A stretch of DNA of 64,000 nucleotides from contig JAVVWR010000002.1 in the NCBI GenBank assembly GCA_036652035.1, positions 1-64,000 of the forward strand, given 5' to 3'. The stretch is from JAEZVV01 sp036652035 (lineage in GTDB: Bacteria; Pseudomonadota; Gammaproteobacteria; Burkholderiales; Burkholderiaceae_F). Each line of letters begins with the position of its first letter. Within the stretch, counting starts at the first letter, position 1. Below, piece by piece: positions 1 to 8,324 of the stretch. A model generated the notes under the pieces. The model did no database searches. It was not told the origin of the DNA and was given only the letters and a program-made list of their open reading frames with translations. A program made the translations under genes and the position numbers.

Positions 1-210
1 GTGATCGACGTTGTACCAACGCACGAATTGCGCGGCCCAAGAGCGGGCCTGGTCCAGACTGACGAAACCTTTGGCGGGGAACTCGACCCGCTTGCACTCG
101 ACCTTGAAGTACCTGTCGCCGGCCGACTACGAGCGCAGCACCGTCAAACCGACACCCTAATCAACCACCCAATCTCCTATCGGCGTGTCCACAAAAATTT
201 GACCACGACA
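1..210. mobile_element. IS3-family element remnant, rearranged
   Basis: On the plus strand 107-160 reads KYLSPADYERSTVKPTP and a stop, which looks like the last residues of an IS3-family OrfB transposase. On the minus strand 112-1 reads VEFPAKGF followed by DQARSWAAQFVRWYNVDH, which resembles the OrfB segment just before the C-terminus, but in the opposite orientation. The two pieces meet head to head near 104-112, so the element is rearranged rather than simply truncated by the window edge. Positions 186-210 have the look of an IS3 right end and finish in CA. No intact transposase is visible. Family assignment rests on short motifs only. Confidence 0.55.
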
Positions 211-392
211 GTTATCTGCGATGCGTGTCTCGGACACACATAACTGGTACGCAACGACTTTCCCCTCGTACGTAGCTTTTACACGAGCGACATCGCGGCC
301 GCCTGTTGCTCGACAGTCAGTGGCGGCAGCTTCGCGATGGCAACCTCGCCAAATGTGAGGCCACACGCAGCAATCAAGAGCATCTTCACCAT
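211..392 (-). pseudogene. small secreted protein of the formate dehydrogenase operon, frameshifted and truncated
   Basis: Reading from ATG 392 (GGGAG six bases upstream) gives a signal peptide (MVKMLLIAACGLTFGEVAIA) and then KLPPLTVEQQAAA. The frame soon stops (MSLV, stop at 279-281). One base over, it continues as DVARVKATYEGKVVAYQLC and runs into the insertion-sequence end near 210. One missing C around 290-303 would join the frames as AAADVARVKATYEG. From memory of similar loci, betaproteobacteria carry small periplasmic proteins of this PPLT...AYQLC type beside formate dehydrogenase genes; their function is unknown. The gene follows the cytochrome b subunit by 16 bases. The frameshift could be a sequencing error, but the loss of the C-terminus to the insertion sequence would remain. 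Confidence 0.55.
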
Positions 393-408
393 TGCCATCT
401 CCCGCGAG

Positions 409-1470
409 TCACTTATCAGCGAGCAACACTGCCTGCCTGACCGGCTCAGGCACGGAAGCCTCAGGAACCATTGGGCTCTCCGGCACCTTGCCCGCCTTGA
501 CGTCCGCGTACCAGCGCTCGTGATGGTGTTGTGCCCACTCAGCCGTGACATAGCCATCGCGCATGGCACGGTAAGCGCCAGTCATGCCGACGGTGCCCAA
601 ATAGATGTGTACGCAAGCCAGCGCCATGGCGACATAAGCGCCCAACATGTGAATCAGATTGACGATCTGCATCGTGGAGCGCGACTGCCCAAAATTAGGA
701 AAGTCCAGCACCAGGCCGGTGACGATCAACACCGTGGAAAGCACTACGAGGACGAGCCAGAAGACCATCTTCTCGCCACCATTAAACTTGCCAGACGGGT
801 ATTCATGGCCAGTCAGGTTGCCGATGATCTTGGTCATCCAAATCAAGTCTTCTTTGTCGACCCAGTTGTAACGGAGATAGCGGACGATCATCCATGGCAC
901 AGCGACGATGAGAAACGGCCCAATGAAGTTATGGAGGTTCTTCGCCGCAGCCGCGACCCACGAAAACGCAGTGAACCCGATCACCGGCAGCAGCAGACTC
1001 TTTCCGAATGAGATGATCAATCCGGTCACCGCCAGAGCGACCCAAACGATCGCCATGAACCAGTGCGCATAGCGGTCTGACGGCTGAAACCGCTTGATCA
1101 TCCTCTTTGAGCCGGTCTCGCCAACTTTGATCGGACCCCGCCAAGAATAGAAGCTCCCCAGCGCCACCATTGCGAGAGCGACCATCAATCCTCCCGCCAA
1201 TAGAATTGGGGTGCGAGCTTCTTTCCAGGTTTGCCCGGCCGACTGGATCAGAACACCTCGCTCGCTTGGCGCTCCGAGTTGTGTGAAGCCTGACTGACCG
1301 GCGCGAACCTCGCGATAGACCGGCGCGTTGTTATAAGGCTGCGCCAGATTTTCGCGAACCTCCTGGCGCGCGGACTCTTGCTGCTGTGGCGTAACAGCTT
1401 GCGCTACTGCCTGGCCCGCAAACACCAGCGCAGCAACTGCCAACGACGCCCGCCATGAGAGGGTGATCAT
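409..1470 (-). CDS. fdnI: formate dehydrogenase gamma subunit (cytochrome b)
   Basis: This is the membrane cytochrome b of a periplasmic formate dehydrogenase. It would take electrons from the Fe-S subunit and pass them to quinone. The 353-residue protein starts with a signal peptide (MITLSWRASLAVAALVFAGQAVAQ) and a periplasmic stretch of about 90 residues. A first membrane helix follows near residues 105-125, then the FdnI-type core (KRFQPSDRYAHWFMAIVWVALAVTG and later helices), with histidines placed like haem b ligands (RYAHW, KNLHNFIG, NLIHMLGAY, ACVHIYLG). The N-terminal extension makes it longer than E. coli FdnI (about 217), as in many betaproteobacterial homologues. ATG 1470 was chosen for its AGGAG and signal peptide; longer in-frame starts would lose the signal peptide. 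It is the last intact gene of the operon. Confidence 0.9.
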   Translation of the reverse strand: MITLSWRASLAVAALVFAGQAVAQAVTPQQQESARQEVRENLAQPYNNAPVYREVRAGQSGFTQLGAPSERGVLIQSAGQTWKEARTPILLAGGLMVALAMVALGSFYSWRGPIKVGETGSKRMIKRFQPSDRYAHWFMAIVWVALAVTGLIISFGKSLLLPVIGFTAFSWVAAAAKNLHNFIGPFLIVAVPWMIVRYLRYNWVDKEDLIWMTKIIGNLTGHEYPSGKFNGGEKMVFWLVLVVLSTVLIVTGLVLDFPNFGQSRSTMQIVNLIHMLGAYVAMALACVHIYLGTVGMTGAYRAMRDGYVTAEWAQHHHERWYADVKAGKVPESPMVPEASVPEPVRQAVLLADK

Positions 1471-1480
1471 GCGGAGACTC

Positions 1481-1711
1481 CTATTGGGCTTGCATGCGCC
1501 AGTATTCATTCTGGTTCCGCGTGCGGGTCTCGATTGCGCGCTCCCATGCCGCAGTCTGCCCACCGTATTGCGGCGTGTCCCACGGCGCCGTGAGCGGAGC
1601 GCCCTTGTACACGCCGGGCTCGTAGAGCTGAATCCTCTTTTCGCACGCCACCAGCAGAAGAGTAAGACAACATGCGAACCCGGCGAACCCAAGCTTCTTG
1701 AACGCATTCAT
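1481..1711 (-). CDS. small lipoprotein of the formate dehydrogenase operon
   Basis: A 76-residue protein with a lipoprotein signal (MNAFKKLGFAGFACCLTLLLVACEK, lipobox LVAC, lipidated Cys near 23) and a mature part of about 54 residues rich in aromatic and charged residues (KRIQLYEPGVYKGAP). It lies 11 bases after the Fe-S subunit gene and 10 bases before the cytochrome b gene, so it is translated within the operon. E. coli fdn and fdo have no counterpart. Its position suggests a periplasmic partner of the enzyme or of its membrane anchor; that is inference. I recognise it as a recurrent small protein of such loci but know of no assigned function. Confidence 0.75.
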   Translation of the reverse strand: MNAFKKLGFAGFACCLTLLLVACEKRIQLYEPGVYKGAPLTAPWDTPQYGGQTAAWERAIETRTRNQNEYWRMQAQ

Positions 1712-1722
1712 CACTCGCCCTC

Positions 1723-2346
1723 CTATTTGGCTGCGGCAGGAGCATCCACGCCCGGGTTCTTCGGGGGGCCGTACGCCGTCACCCACCCCCAGACATCGGC
1801 CCCTTTGCCTCGCACAGTCACGCGCTGACGGTAGATATCGGCGATGACATTGCCATCGCCTGCCAACAGCGCTTTGGTCGAACACATTTCTGCGCACAAA
1901 GGCAACTTTCCTTGAGCAATCCGGTTCTGCCCATATTTCTTGAACTGTTCTTCCGCAGTGCCCTTGCCCGGGCCTCCTTGGCAGAAGGTGCATTTATCCA
2001 TCTTGCCGCGCAGGCCAAATGAACCCGCTTGTGGAAACTGGGGCGCGCCGAAGGGGCAGGCGTAGAAGCAGTAGCCACAGCCGATGCACAGGTCTTTGTC
2101 ATGCAAGACCACTCCATCGTCGCTGCGCACAAAACAGTCAACCGGGCATACCGCCATGCATGGGGCATCAGAGCAATGCATGCAAGCGACTGACATCGAG
2201 CGCTCACCGGGAACGCCATCATTGATGGTGACAACACGACGGCGATTCACGCCCCAAGGGACTTCGTTGGCGTTCTTGCAAGCTGTAACGCAGCCATTGC
2301 ATTCAATACAGCGATTCGCGTCACAGAGAAACTTCATTCGCGCCAT
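1723..2346 (-). CDS. fdnH: formate dehydrogenase beta subunit, four [4Fe-4S] clusters
   Basis: This subunit carries electrons from the molybdenum/tungsten subunit to the cytochrome b. The 207 residues contain four ferredoxin-like cysteine groups: CIECNGCVTAC (about 14-24), CMHCSDAPCMAVC (about 55-67), CIGCGYCFYAC (about 87-97) and a split group CTFC...CAEMC (about 118-151). The order matches the FdnH/HybA family. It lacks the C-terminal membrane helix of E. coli FdnH (about 294 residues), so it is the short form and must be held by the other subunits. The neighbouring catalytic subunit has a Tat signal and this one has none, so it presumably crosses the membrane as its passenger. Confidence 0.93.
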   Translation of the reverse strand: MARMKFLCDANRCIECNGCVTACKNANEVPWGVNRRRVVTINDGVPGERSMSVACMHCSDAPCMAVCPVDCFVRSDDGVVLHDKDLCIGCGYCFYACPFGAPQFPQAGSFGLRGKMDKCTFCQGGPGKGTAEEQFKKYGQNRIAQGKLPLCAEMCSTKALLAGDGNVIADIYRQRVTVRGKGADVWGWVTAYGPPKNPGVDAPAAAK

Positions 2347-2376
2347 TCTGTTCTCCTAGTTCGATTCGCTGCTGGC

Positions 2377-5337
2377 TCAGGCAACCGTTCCCACTTGGCA
2401 GAGGGTGGTCTTGGTGCCCTCCTGCATCATCGTGACGGAGTCATATCCGTAAGTCGTTCCGGTATTGACCGCCTCGCCTCGCACGAGGGGAGCCGCCCCC
2501 TCGGGGTAGTACTGCAGCAAATCAGCCCCTTCCCACCAGCCTGCAAAATGGAACGGCATGAACACCGTTCCCGCTCCCACCCGCTCGGTAACTAAAGCCA
2601 TGACCTTGAGTTTCGCTCCCGTGGGAGTCGTGACCCATACGTATTCGCCGTTGCGAATACCGCGATCGTTGGCGGCTTTGGGATTGATCTCGACAAACAT
2701 GTTCTGCTGCAACTCGGCCAACCACGGATTGGAGCGAGTTTCGTCGCCCCCCCCTTCGTATTCGACCAGGCGCCCGGAGGTAAGCACCAGCGGGTACTTT
2801 TCGTAGACCTTGTCCGCCATGTTCTTGTCCTGCACCGTCTTGTAGAGCGTAGGCAGGCGCCAGAAATCCTTACGGTCGGCGTAAGTCGGGTACTTGGCGA
2901 CGAGCTCCGGGCGATTCGAGAACAAGGGTTCACGGTGAACCGGAATCGGATCCGGGAAGTTCCAAACCACCGCGCGCGCCTTGGCATTGCCAAACGGCAT
3001 GCACTGGTGTTTGGTCATCACGACGCGGATGATTCCGCCCGACGGATCGGTCTTCCAGTTCTTGCCGTCGGCAGCTTTTTGCTCCTCGGGCGTCAGTTCA
3101 CTCCACCAGCCAAGTTTCTTCAGGAATACCGAGTCGAACTCGGGATAGCCAGTGGTGATGTCAGCGCCCTTCGAGTACGAGCCGTCCTCGGCCAGCAGGT
3201 TTTGTCCATCGCGCTCGACGCCAAAATTGGCGCGAAAGTTGCCGCCACCCTCCATCACAGGCTTGGAGGTGTCATAGAGATTCGCCGTGCCCGGATGTTT
3301 CATCTCGGGTGTGCCGTAACACGGCCATGGCAAGCCAAAGTAGTCACCATCGCACGGCCCGCCATTGGCGCGCAGCGTGCGAACATCAAAAGTATTCATG
3401 TGCTTCATATGAAGCTTGAGTCGCTCGGGCGATTGCCCGGTGTAACCGATGGTCCAGGTGCCTTTGTTGATCTCGTTGGCGAGAATGTCTTCGATAATTG
3501 GTTCGTCCCAGCCACCGGCACCCTTGATCGTTTTGAGGTTCTGCCGACCGCCTCGCTTGCCCAGAAGCTCATCGCCAAAGCCCCACTTCTCGGCCAGCCT
3601 GAGCATGATCGCGTGATCGGTGCGCGAATCGAACAAAGGCTCGATCACCTTCTCCCGCCACTGGAGCGAACGGTTCGACGCGGTCACCGTGCCCACCGTT
3701 TCAAACTGCGTACAGGCCGGCAACAAGTAAACGTCACGATTGGGGTTGAGCTTGCCGCCCGGGGGCGTCGGCATCGCCGCCATGGCCGCCGTCGCCGATG
3801 GGTAGGGATCGCAGACTACCAACAGGTCCAGCGCGTCCATCGCCTTCTTCATATCGAGTCCGCGGGTCTGGGTGTTGGGCGACATACCCCAGTACCAGAC
3901 CGCTCGCACGTTCGGCCCCTGGTTGATGACGTCATTCTGGTCAAGCACGGCGTCGAACCACCGGCTCACCGTCGTACCTGGACGGGTCATCAAGGCTTCC
4001 GAGGCAAAACGCTTCTTGAGCCAATCCAGATCGACGTTCCAAACATTCGCCCAGTGCGACCAAGCACCGGCGGTGACGCCGTAGTAGCCGGGAAGCGAAT
4101 CGGGGTTGGGGCCGACGTCAGTCGCGCCCTGCACATTGTCGTGACCGCGGAAAATATTGGTGCCGCCGCCCGAAACCCCCACGTTGCCGAGCGCCAGTTG
4201 CAAAAGGCAGGACGCGCGCACGATCGCGTTGCCAATCGTGTGCTGGGTCTGACCCATGCACCAGACGATGGTGCTGGGCTTGTTCTTGGCCATGGTTTCG
4301 GCTGCGCGAAAGACTTCATCCTCAGGTACGCCGCAGACTTCGGTCACTTTGTCAGGGGTCCACTTCATGACCTCCTCTTTGACCTTGTCCATGCCCCACA
4401 CACGAGCCTTCAAATACGCCGTGTCTTCCCAGCCGTTCTTGAAGATGTGATAGAGCATTCCGTAGACGAAAGGAATGTCGGCACCCGAGCGCAGGCGAAT
4501 GTATTGATCCGCTTTGGCCGCGGTGCGGGTAAAGCGCGGATCGACCACGATCACCTTGGCGCCGTTCTCCTTGGCGTGCAGCGAATAGAGCATCGATACC
4601 GGATGCGCCTCGGCGGCATTCGACCCGATATAGAGGATCGCCTTCGAGAACGTCATGTCGTTGTACGAGTTTGTCATCGCACCATAACCCCAGGTATTCG
4701 CGACACCAGCGACCGTGGTGGAATGACAGATCCGCGCCTGATGGTCGCAGTTATTGGTGCCCCACAACGACACGAACTTGCGCAATAGATAGGCCTGCTC
4801 GTTGCTATGCTTGGAAGACCCGATGAAATACGCGGCGTCGGGCCCCGACTCCTCGCGCAGCTTGAGCATCTTCTTAGTGATCTCGTCGATCGCCTGATCC
4901 CACGAGATCCGCTGGTACTTGCCGTTGACCAGCTTCATGGGGTACTTCAGACGATGCGAATGCTCGGTGATGCCGTGCTCGCGCAGCGCAGCGCCCTTGG
5001 CGCAGTGCGAACCCAGGTTGATCGGCGAATCAAACACCGGCTCCTGCTCCACCCACACCCCGTTCTTGACGATTGCATCCACCGCGCAACCGACCGAGCA
5101 GTGGCTGCAGACCGTGCGGCGAGACTCACTCTTGCCCGCGCCAGTGGTTTCGGCCGCAGCCTCGGCCTGGCCGATCACGCTGTAGGGGAGTTGGGAGGCG
5201 AAGGCGGCGGCCCCCGCCGTCACGCCGGAGCGCTTGAGGAAGGTCCGGCGATCGATCGTCTTGCCCGAAAGCCCGGCAATGGCGCGAGCGAGACGGCCTT
5301 GGGCGAGCGCAACGCCCGATGTCTTCTTGGTGAGCAT
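2377..5337 (-). CDS. fdnG: formate dehydrogenase alpha subunit, Cys-type, Tat-exported
   Basis: Catalytic subunit oxidising formate to CO2 at a Mo- or W-bis(pyranopterin) site in the periplasm. The 986-residue protein opens with a Tat signal (RRTFLK at 30-35) and one [4Fe-4S] site (C77, C80, C84, C112). The metal ligand is cysteine: in ARICHS at 201-206 the codon at 4726-4728 is TGT, where E. coli FdnG has selenocysteine, so no Sec machinery is needed. The length and the closing molybdopterin-dinucleotide domain fit the FdnG/FdoG family. ATG 5337 was chosen because it gives the Tat signal, with GGGAG upstream; extending the frame only adds sequence overlapping the neighbouring gene. The nearby tup, mobA, moeA and fdhD genes fit its cofactor needs. 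Mo or W use cannot be read from the sequence. Confidence 0.95.
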   Translation of the reverse strand: MLTKKTSGVALAQGRLARAIAGLSGKTIDRRTFLKRSGVTAGAAAFASQLPYSVIGQAEAAAETTGAGKSESRRTVCSHCSVGCAVDAIVKNGVWVEQEPVFDSPINLGSHCAKGAALREHGITEHSHRLKYPMKLVNGKYQRISWDQAIDEITKKMLKLREESGPDAAYFIGSSKHSNEQAYLLRKFVSLWGTNNCDHQARICHSTTVAGVANTWGYGAMTNSYNDMTFSKAILYIGSNAAEAHPVSMLYSLHAKENGAKVIVVDPRFTRTAAKADQYIRLRSGADIPFVYGMLYHIFKNGWEDTAYLKARVWGMDKVKEEVMKWTPDKVTEVCGVPEDEVFRAAETMAKNKPSTIVWCMGQTQHTIGNAIVRASCLLQLALGNVGVSGGGTNIFRGHDNVQGATDVGPNPDSLPGYYGVTAGAWSHWANVWNVDLDWLKKRFASEALMTRPGTTVSRWFDAVLDQNDVINQGPNVRAVWYWGMSPNTQTRGLDMKKAMDALDLLVVCDPYPSATAAMAAMPTPPGGKLNPNRDVYLLPACTQFETVGTVTASNRSLQWREKVIEPLFDSRTDHAIMLRLAEKWGFGDELLGKRGGRQNLKTIKGAGGWDEPIIEDILANEINKGTWTIGYTGQSPERLKLHMKHMNTFDVRTLRANGGPCDGDYFGLPWPCYGTPEMKHPGTANLYDTSKPVMEGGGNFRANFGVERDGQNLLAEDGSYSKGADITTGYPEFDSVFLKKLGWWSELTPEEQKAADGKNWKTDPSGGIIRVVMTKHQCMPFGNAKARAVVWNFPDPIPVHREPLFSNRPELVAKYPTYADRKDFWRLPTLYKTVQDKNMADKVYEKYPLVLTSGRLVEYEGGGDETRSNPWLAELQQNMFVEINPKAANDRGIRNGEYVWVTTPTGAKLKVMALVTERVGAGTVFMPFHFAGWWEGADLLQYYPEGAAPLVRGEAVNTGTTYGYDSVTMMQEGTKTTLCQVGTVA

Positions 5338-5350
5338 CCGGATCTCCCGA

Positions 5351-5551
5351 CTAAACCAGGGTAGAGCGGTAGTAATTCTTGATGTGCGCGGTTTCGCGGT
5401 AGCCCTCGGCTGGGCGGGGCTCGGCCGCTTGCGCGGCCCCTGGGATTCGCTGACCAACGAGCGTGGCAGCGATAGCGGTGGTAGCGGTAGCCACGCCACC
5501 GACCACCACCGTGGAGAAGAACTTCCGACGACTGACTTTTTCGATGGACAT
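5351..5551 (-). CDS. small Tat-signal protein of formate dehydrogenase loci
   Basis: A 66-residue protein with a twin-arginine motif (SRRKFFS, residues 7-13), a hydrophobic segment (STVVVGGVATATTAIAATLV) and a short tail (YRETAHIKNYYRSTLV). It matches the family annotated as formate dehydrogenase region Tat target, found just upstream of the catalytic gene in many proteobacteria. It precedes fdnG by 13 bases. The tail with HIKNYYRS is the conserved part of the family as I know it. A role as a small subunit or assembly factor is inference; the family has no firmly assigned function. Confidence 0.85.
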   Translation of the reverse strand: MSIEKVSRRKFFSTVVVGGVATATTAIAATLVGQRIPGAAQAAEPRPAEGYRETAHIKNYYRSTLV

Positions 5552-5622
5552 ATGGTTTCCCCTTCCTATCGATTGGCAGCCCGATGCTTGCTGGCGGCCA
5601 AGAAAAAGTCAATCAAAAGCGC

Positions 5623-6228
5623 TTAAGACATTTCGAATTGCTCGACTTCTGCCTGGAGAAAGGCGTCCACCACATCGATCGCGCCTTGATAGAACTCAGA
5701 GAGCTCAACTTGGCGCGCCGCGTCGCAAAAACCGCGATATCCGGGCGCCACAAAGCGCCCGAAAAATGCTTGCTGCGCCGCCAGGGATTCGTCCGAATCG
5801 CCGCGGGCGATCAAGTGCCGCATCACTTCTAACAAGGCCGCCACATGGTCTTCGGGTTCGACCGCTTTGGCGTCCCGCACCAGGCCGAGTTCCCGTAGCT
5901 CGTCGCGCAGGTCGACCAGAACTTTTTCATGGCCACTGCTCACCATGTAGTGCGACAGATAGGGCGTCACCGGCGCCTTGCCAACACCGACAAAGGTCGC
6001 GTCGAAATCCGCCACGGACGCCCCTGCATTCGTACGCGCCGCCGCGGCCGCGAGCTTGCGCCAAGCGATCGGCAGCGGCCCTTCGCCCTCGAACATCTCG
6101 ACGGCATCCGCGAGCGATCGCAGCAAACCCGCGTCGGCCCCGGCGTACATCAGGCGCGCGAGCAGCGCGTACAGGTTGGCGCGGCCCTGGTCTTCGGAGC
6201 TCAGCGCAATGGTTTCGGTTTCGGTCAT
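5623..6228 (-). CDS. TorD/DmsD-family molybdoenzyme chaperone
   Basis: A 201-residue all-helical TorD-like protein. Members bind the Tat signal of a molybdoenzyme and hold it in the cytoplasm until the cofactor is inserted. The usual family features are present: an N-terminal helical part (RANLYALLARLMYAGADAGLL), a central YLSHYM segment, and the conserved EPEDH motif (about residue 131). Its likely client is the catalytic subunit encoded two genes downstream. It starts at ATG 6228, five bases after the polyferredoxin stop, so the two are translationally linked. Confidence 0.85.
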   Translation of the reverse strand: MTETETIALSSEDQGRANLYALLARLMYAGADAGLLRSLADAVEMFEGEGPLPIAWRKLAAAAARTNAGASVADFDATFVGVGKAPVTPYLSHYMVSSGHEKVLVDLRDELRELGLVRDAKAVEPEDHVAALLEVMRHLIARGDSDESLAAQQAFFGRFVAPGYRGFCDAARQVELSEFYQGAIDVVDAFLQAEVEQFEMS

Positions 6229-6233
6229 GGCGT

Positions 6234-8318
6234 TCACTTCTTCACGTCGAAGATCGAAATTTCGTTCTTCGTCTCCATCATGTCGATCACGCGGCAGTCC
6301 GCGCACATCTGGATCCGTCTCAGGGCAGCGCCGGTGTCGAACATCGAGTGCGCCGCCATCCGCCCAGTCATGTTGTCGATCATTCGCTTGGTGCCAAACG
6401 GCGTGCCGCAGCGCACGCAATTGAAGGGCTCGGCCTCATTGAGCGTGACGGACTCGGTCGCTTGTGCGGTCAGCAGCAAACGTGGCTCAAGCGTGATCGC
6501 CCGTTCCGGGCAAGTCTTCTCGCAAAGACCACACTGCACGCAATTGCGCTCGATGAAGCGGAGCTTGGGCGCCTCTTCGGTGTCGATCAGCGCGGAGGCC
6601 GGGCAGGCGCCGATGCAGGACTTGCACAACGTGCACTGGCTAGTGTCCACCACGATCGTGCCAAAGGGCGCGCCGGGCGACAAAGCGATCACGTCCTGCT
6701 GAGTTGGCGCCTGAGCCAGCAGATGCGTCAGCGCGTAATTGAGCGTTCCGCGCTTGAGGTTCGAAAGATTGAACTGAGCTGGCGTTGCCACCGTGACCGC
6801 CGGTGGCAGCGACCAGATCGCCGCCTCCAACGGCTTGACATCGTCGGCGTGCAGCAGCTGCCAGTGCGAGCCGGCGTAGCCCAGTCCGTTGAGAACGGCG
6901 TCGGCGATCTTGGCTTGCTGGCCGATCAACTGACCGTGCTCGGCGGCGCCGGCGTCGTCGACCAGCATCAAGACCTGGCTCGCGCCGTAGCTGATCGCGC
7001 CCAACACAACGTCCAGGCCGATCGATCCGACGCTGTGAACCTCGATCGGAATCACTCGCGCTGGCAAACCCTTGCCGCGGCGAGCAAGACGCGCCAGAAG
7101 GTCGCGGCCGTTCTTGGCGTTGTGAAACAGCAGCGCGGCATCGCGCCCGCCGGCGGCGCGGTAGACCGACAAGGCCTTCTTGAGGCGAATGCCGGTATCG
7201 GCCACGCGCGGGTAGGCGTAAGTCATGGCGCCAGTCGGGCAGGTAGTGGCGCAATCACCGCAACCCAGGCACAGGAAGGGGTGAACCCAGACCTTGTCGC
7301 CCAGCGACATCACCGCTTCGGTCGAACAGACATCGATGCACTGAGTGCAGCCGGTCTTGGAATTGCGGCTGTGGGCACACAGGCGCTCTTCGTAGCGGAA
7401 GAAGCGTGGCTTCTCGAACTCGCCCACCATCGTGATGAGCTTGGCCGCGGCCATTGCCTGTTCGAGCGGATCGGCACCGGGCGCGAGATAGCCATGGGGC
7501 TTTTCGGACATGCGCAAAAGCGGCTGCGCGGAAAGATCGAGCACCAGATCGAACTTTTCCTTGCGCGCGACCGCGGCGCGGCCGAAATCGATCGCGCCGA
7601 TCGCGCCGCAAGCCTTGACGCAGGCACGATGCGATTTGCACTTGGCGAGATCGACCTGGTAGGTAAAGTCGATTGCATCTTCCGGGCAAGCCCGGATGCA
7701 GGCATTGCAGCGGGTGCAGGTCTCGAGATCGATCGGGTTGGTCGCGTCCCACTCGACCTCGAACGAACCGAAATGTCCGCTCACCTTTTTGGGCTGGCCC
7801 GACCAGATCGGATAGCTGCGGGTGGCGGGCAGTTCAGCTCCGCGCACGCTGGTAATCAGGACACTGACTTCAAGCGAACCGGCGAGCTGCTCGGCCCAAC
7901 TCACGGCGGCTTCGGCCGGGCCGATCACCAACACCTGACCGCTCGACTTGTAGGTCACGGTCGGCACCGGCTCGGGGTCGGGCAAACTCGCCATCGCGAT
8001 CAAGGCGGCGATCTTGGGCGTGGCACTCGCCCCTTCGACCGACCAACCCGCCGTTTCGCGGATATTGACGAACTTGAGCTCAGTGGTCGATTTGACCGAA
8101 TCGGCCAGCTCGGAAAACAACGGGGCTTCCTGGGTACAAGCCACCAGGCAGGTGTCGCCCCCCAAAGCACCGGCAAAGCTGTCGACCTCTTTACGGCAGA
8201 GCTCGGTGTGAATCGGAATCGCCTGCTCGCTGCCGAGGGCTCGCCCCAAGGCGGCACCATCCAGACGCAGGGTGCGGTTGCAGTTGCAAACCTTCAATGT
8301 GCTGTTGTCAGTGCTCAT
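6234..8318 (-). CDS. large multi-cluster 4Fe-4S protein of formate dehydrogenase loci
   Basis: A 694-residue soluble protein without signal peptide or membrane segments. It begins with an unusual CNCN motif (about residues 11-14). Several ferredoxin groups follow: CTRCNACIRACP and CKSHRACVKAC (about 200-235), CTQCIDVC and CLGCGDCATTCP (about 325-365), CTLCKSCIGACP and CVQCGLCEKTCP (about 560-605). Near the end come CVRCG and MCADC, which look like another metal site. The region about 375-540 has no clusters and may be a separate fold. Homologues sit upstream of Tat formate dehydrogenases in betaproteobacteria as 4Fe-4S binding proteins. An electron-transfer or cluster-delivery role in enzyme maturation is inference. 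ATG 8318 is preferred over an upstream GTG. Confidence 0.85.
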   Translation of the reverse strand: MSTDNSTLKVCNCNRTLRLDGAALGRALGSEQAIPIHTELCRKEVDSFAGALGGDTCLVACTQEAPLFSELADSVKSTTELKFVNIRETAGWSVEGASATPKIAALIAMASLPDPEPVPTVTYKSSGQVLVIGPAEAAVSWAEQLAGSLEVSVLITSVRGAELPATRSYPIWSGQPKKVSGHFGSFEVEWDATNPIDLETCTRCNACIRACPEDAIDFTYQVDLAKCKSHRACVKACGAIGAIDFGRAAVARKEKFDLVLDLSAQPLLRMSEKPHGYLAPGADPLEQAMAAAKLITMVGEFEKPRFFRYEERLCAHSRNSKTGCTQCIDVCSTEAVMSLGDKVWVHPFLCLGCGDCATTCPTGAMTYAYPRVADTGIRLKKALSVYRAAGGRDAALLFHNAKNGRDLLARLARRGKGLPARVIPIEVHSVGSIGLDVVLGAISYGASQVLMLVDDAGAAEHGQLIGQQAKIADAVLNGLGYAGSHWQLLHADDVKPLEAAIWSLPPAVTVATPAQFNLSNLKRGTLNYALTHLLAQAPTQQDVIALSPGAPFGTIVVDTSQCTLCKSCIGACPASALIDTEEAPKLRFIERNCVQCGLCEKTCPERAITLEPRLLLTAQATESVTLNEAEPFNCVRCGTPFGTKRMIDNMTGRMAAHSMFDTGAALRRIQMCADCRVIDMMETKNEISIFDVKK

Positions 8319-8324
8319 GACCAC

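Noticed and set aside
4726..4728. Selenocysteine in the formate dehydrogenase
   Set aside because: The active-site codon is TGT (cysteine), and no SECIS-like need arises.
2935..4788. Plus-strand open frame of about 617 codons
   Set aside because: Antisense to fdnG, whose motifs are complete; composition is that of a shadow.
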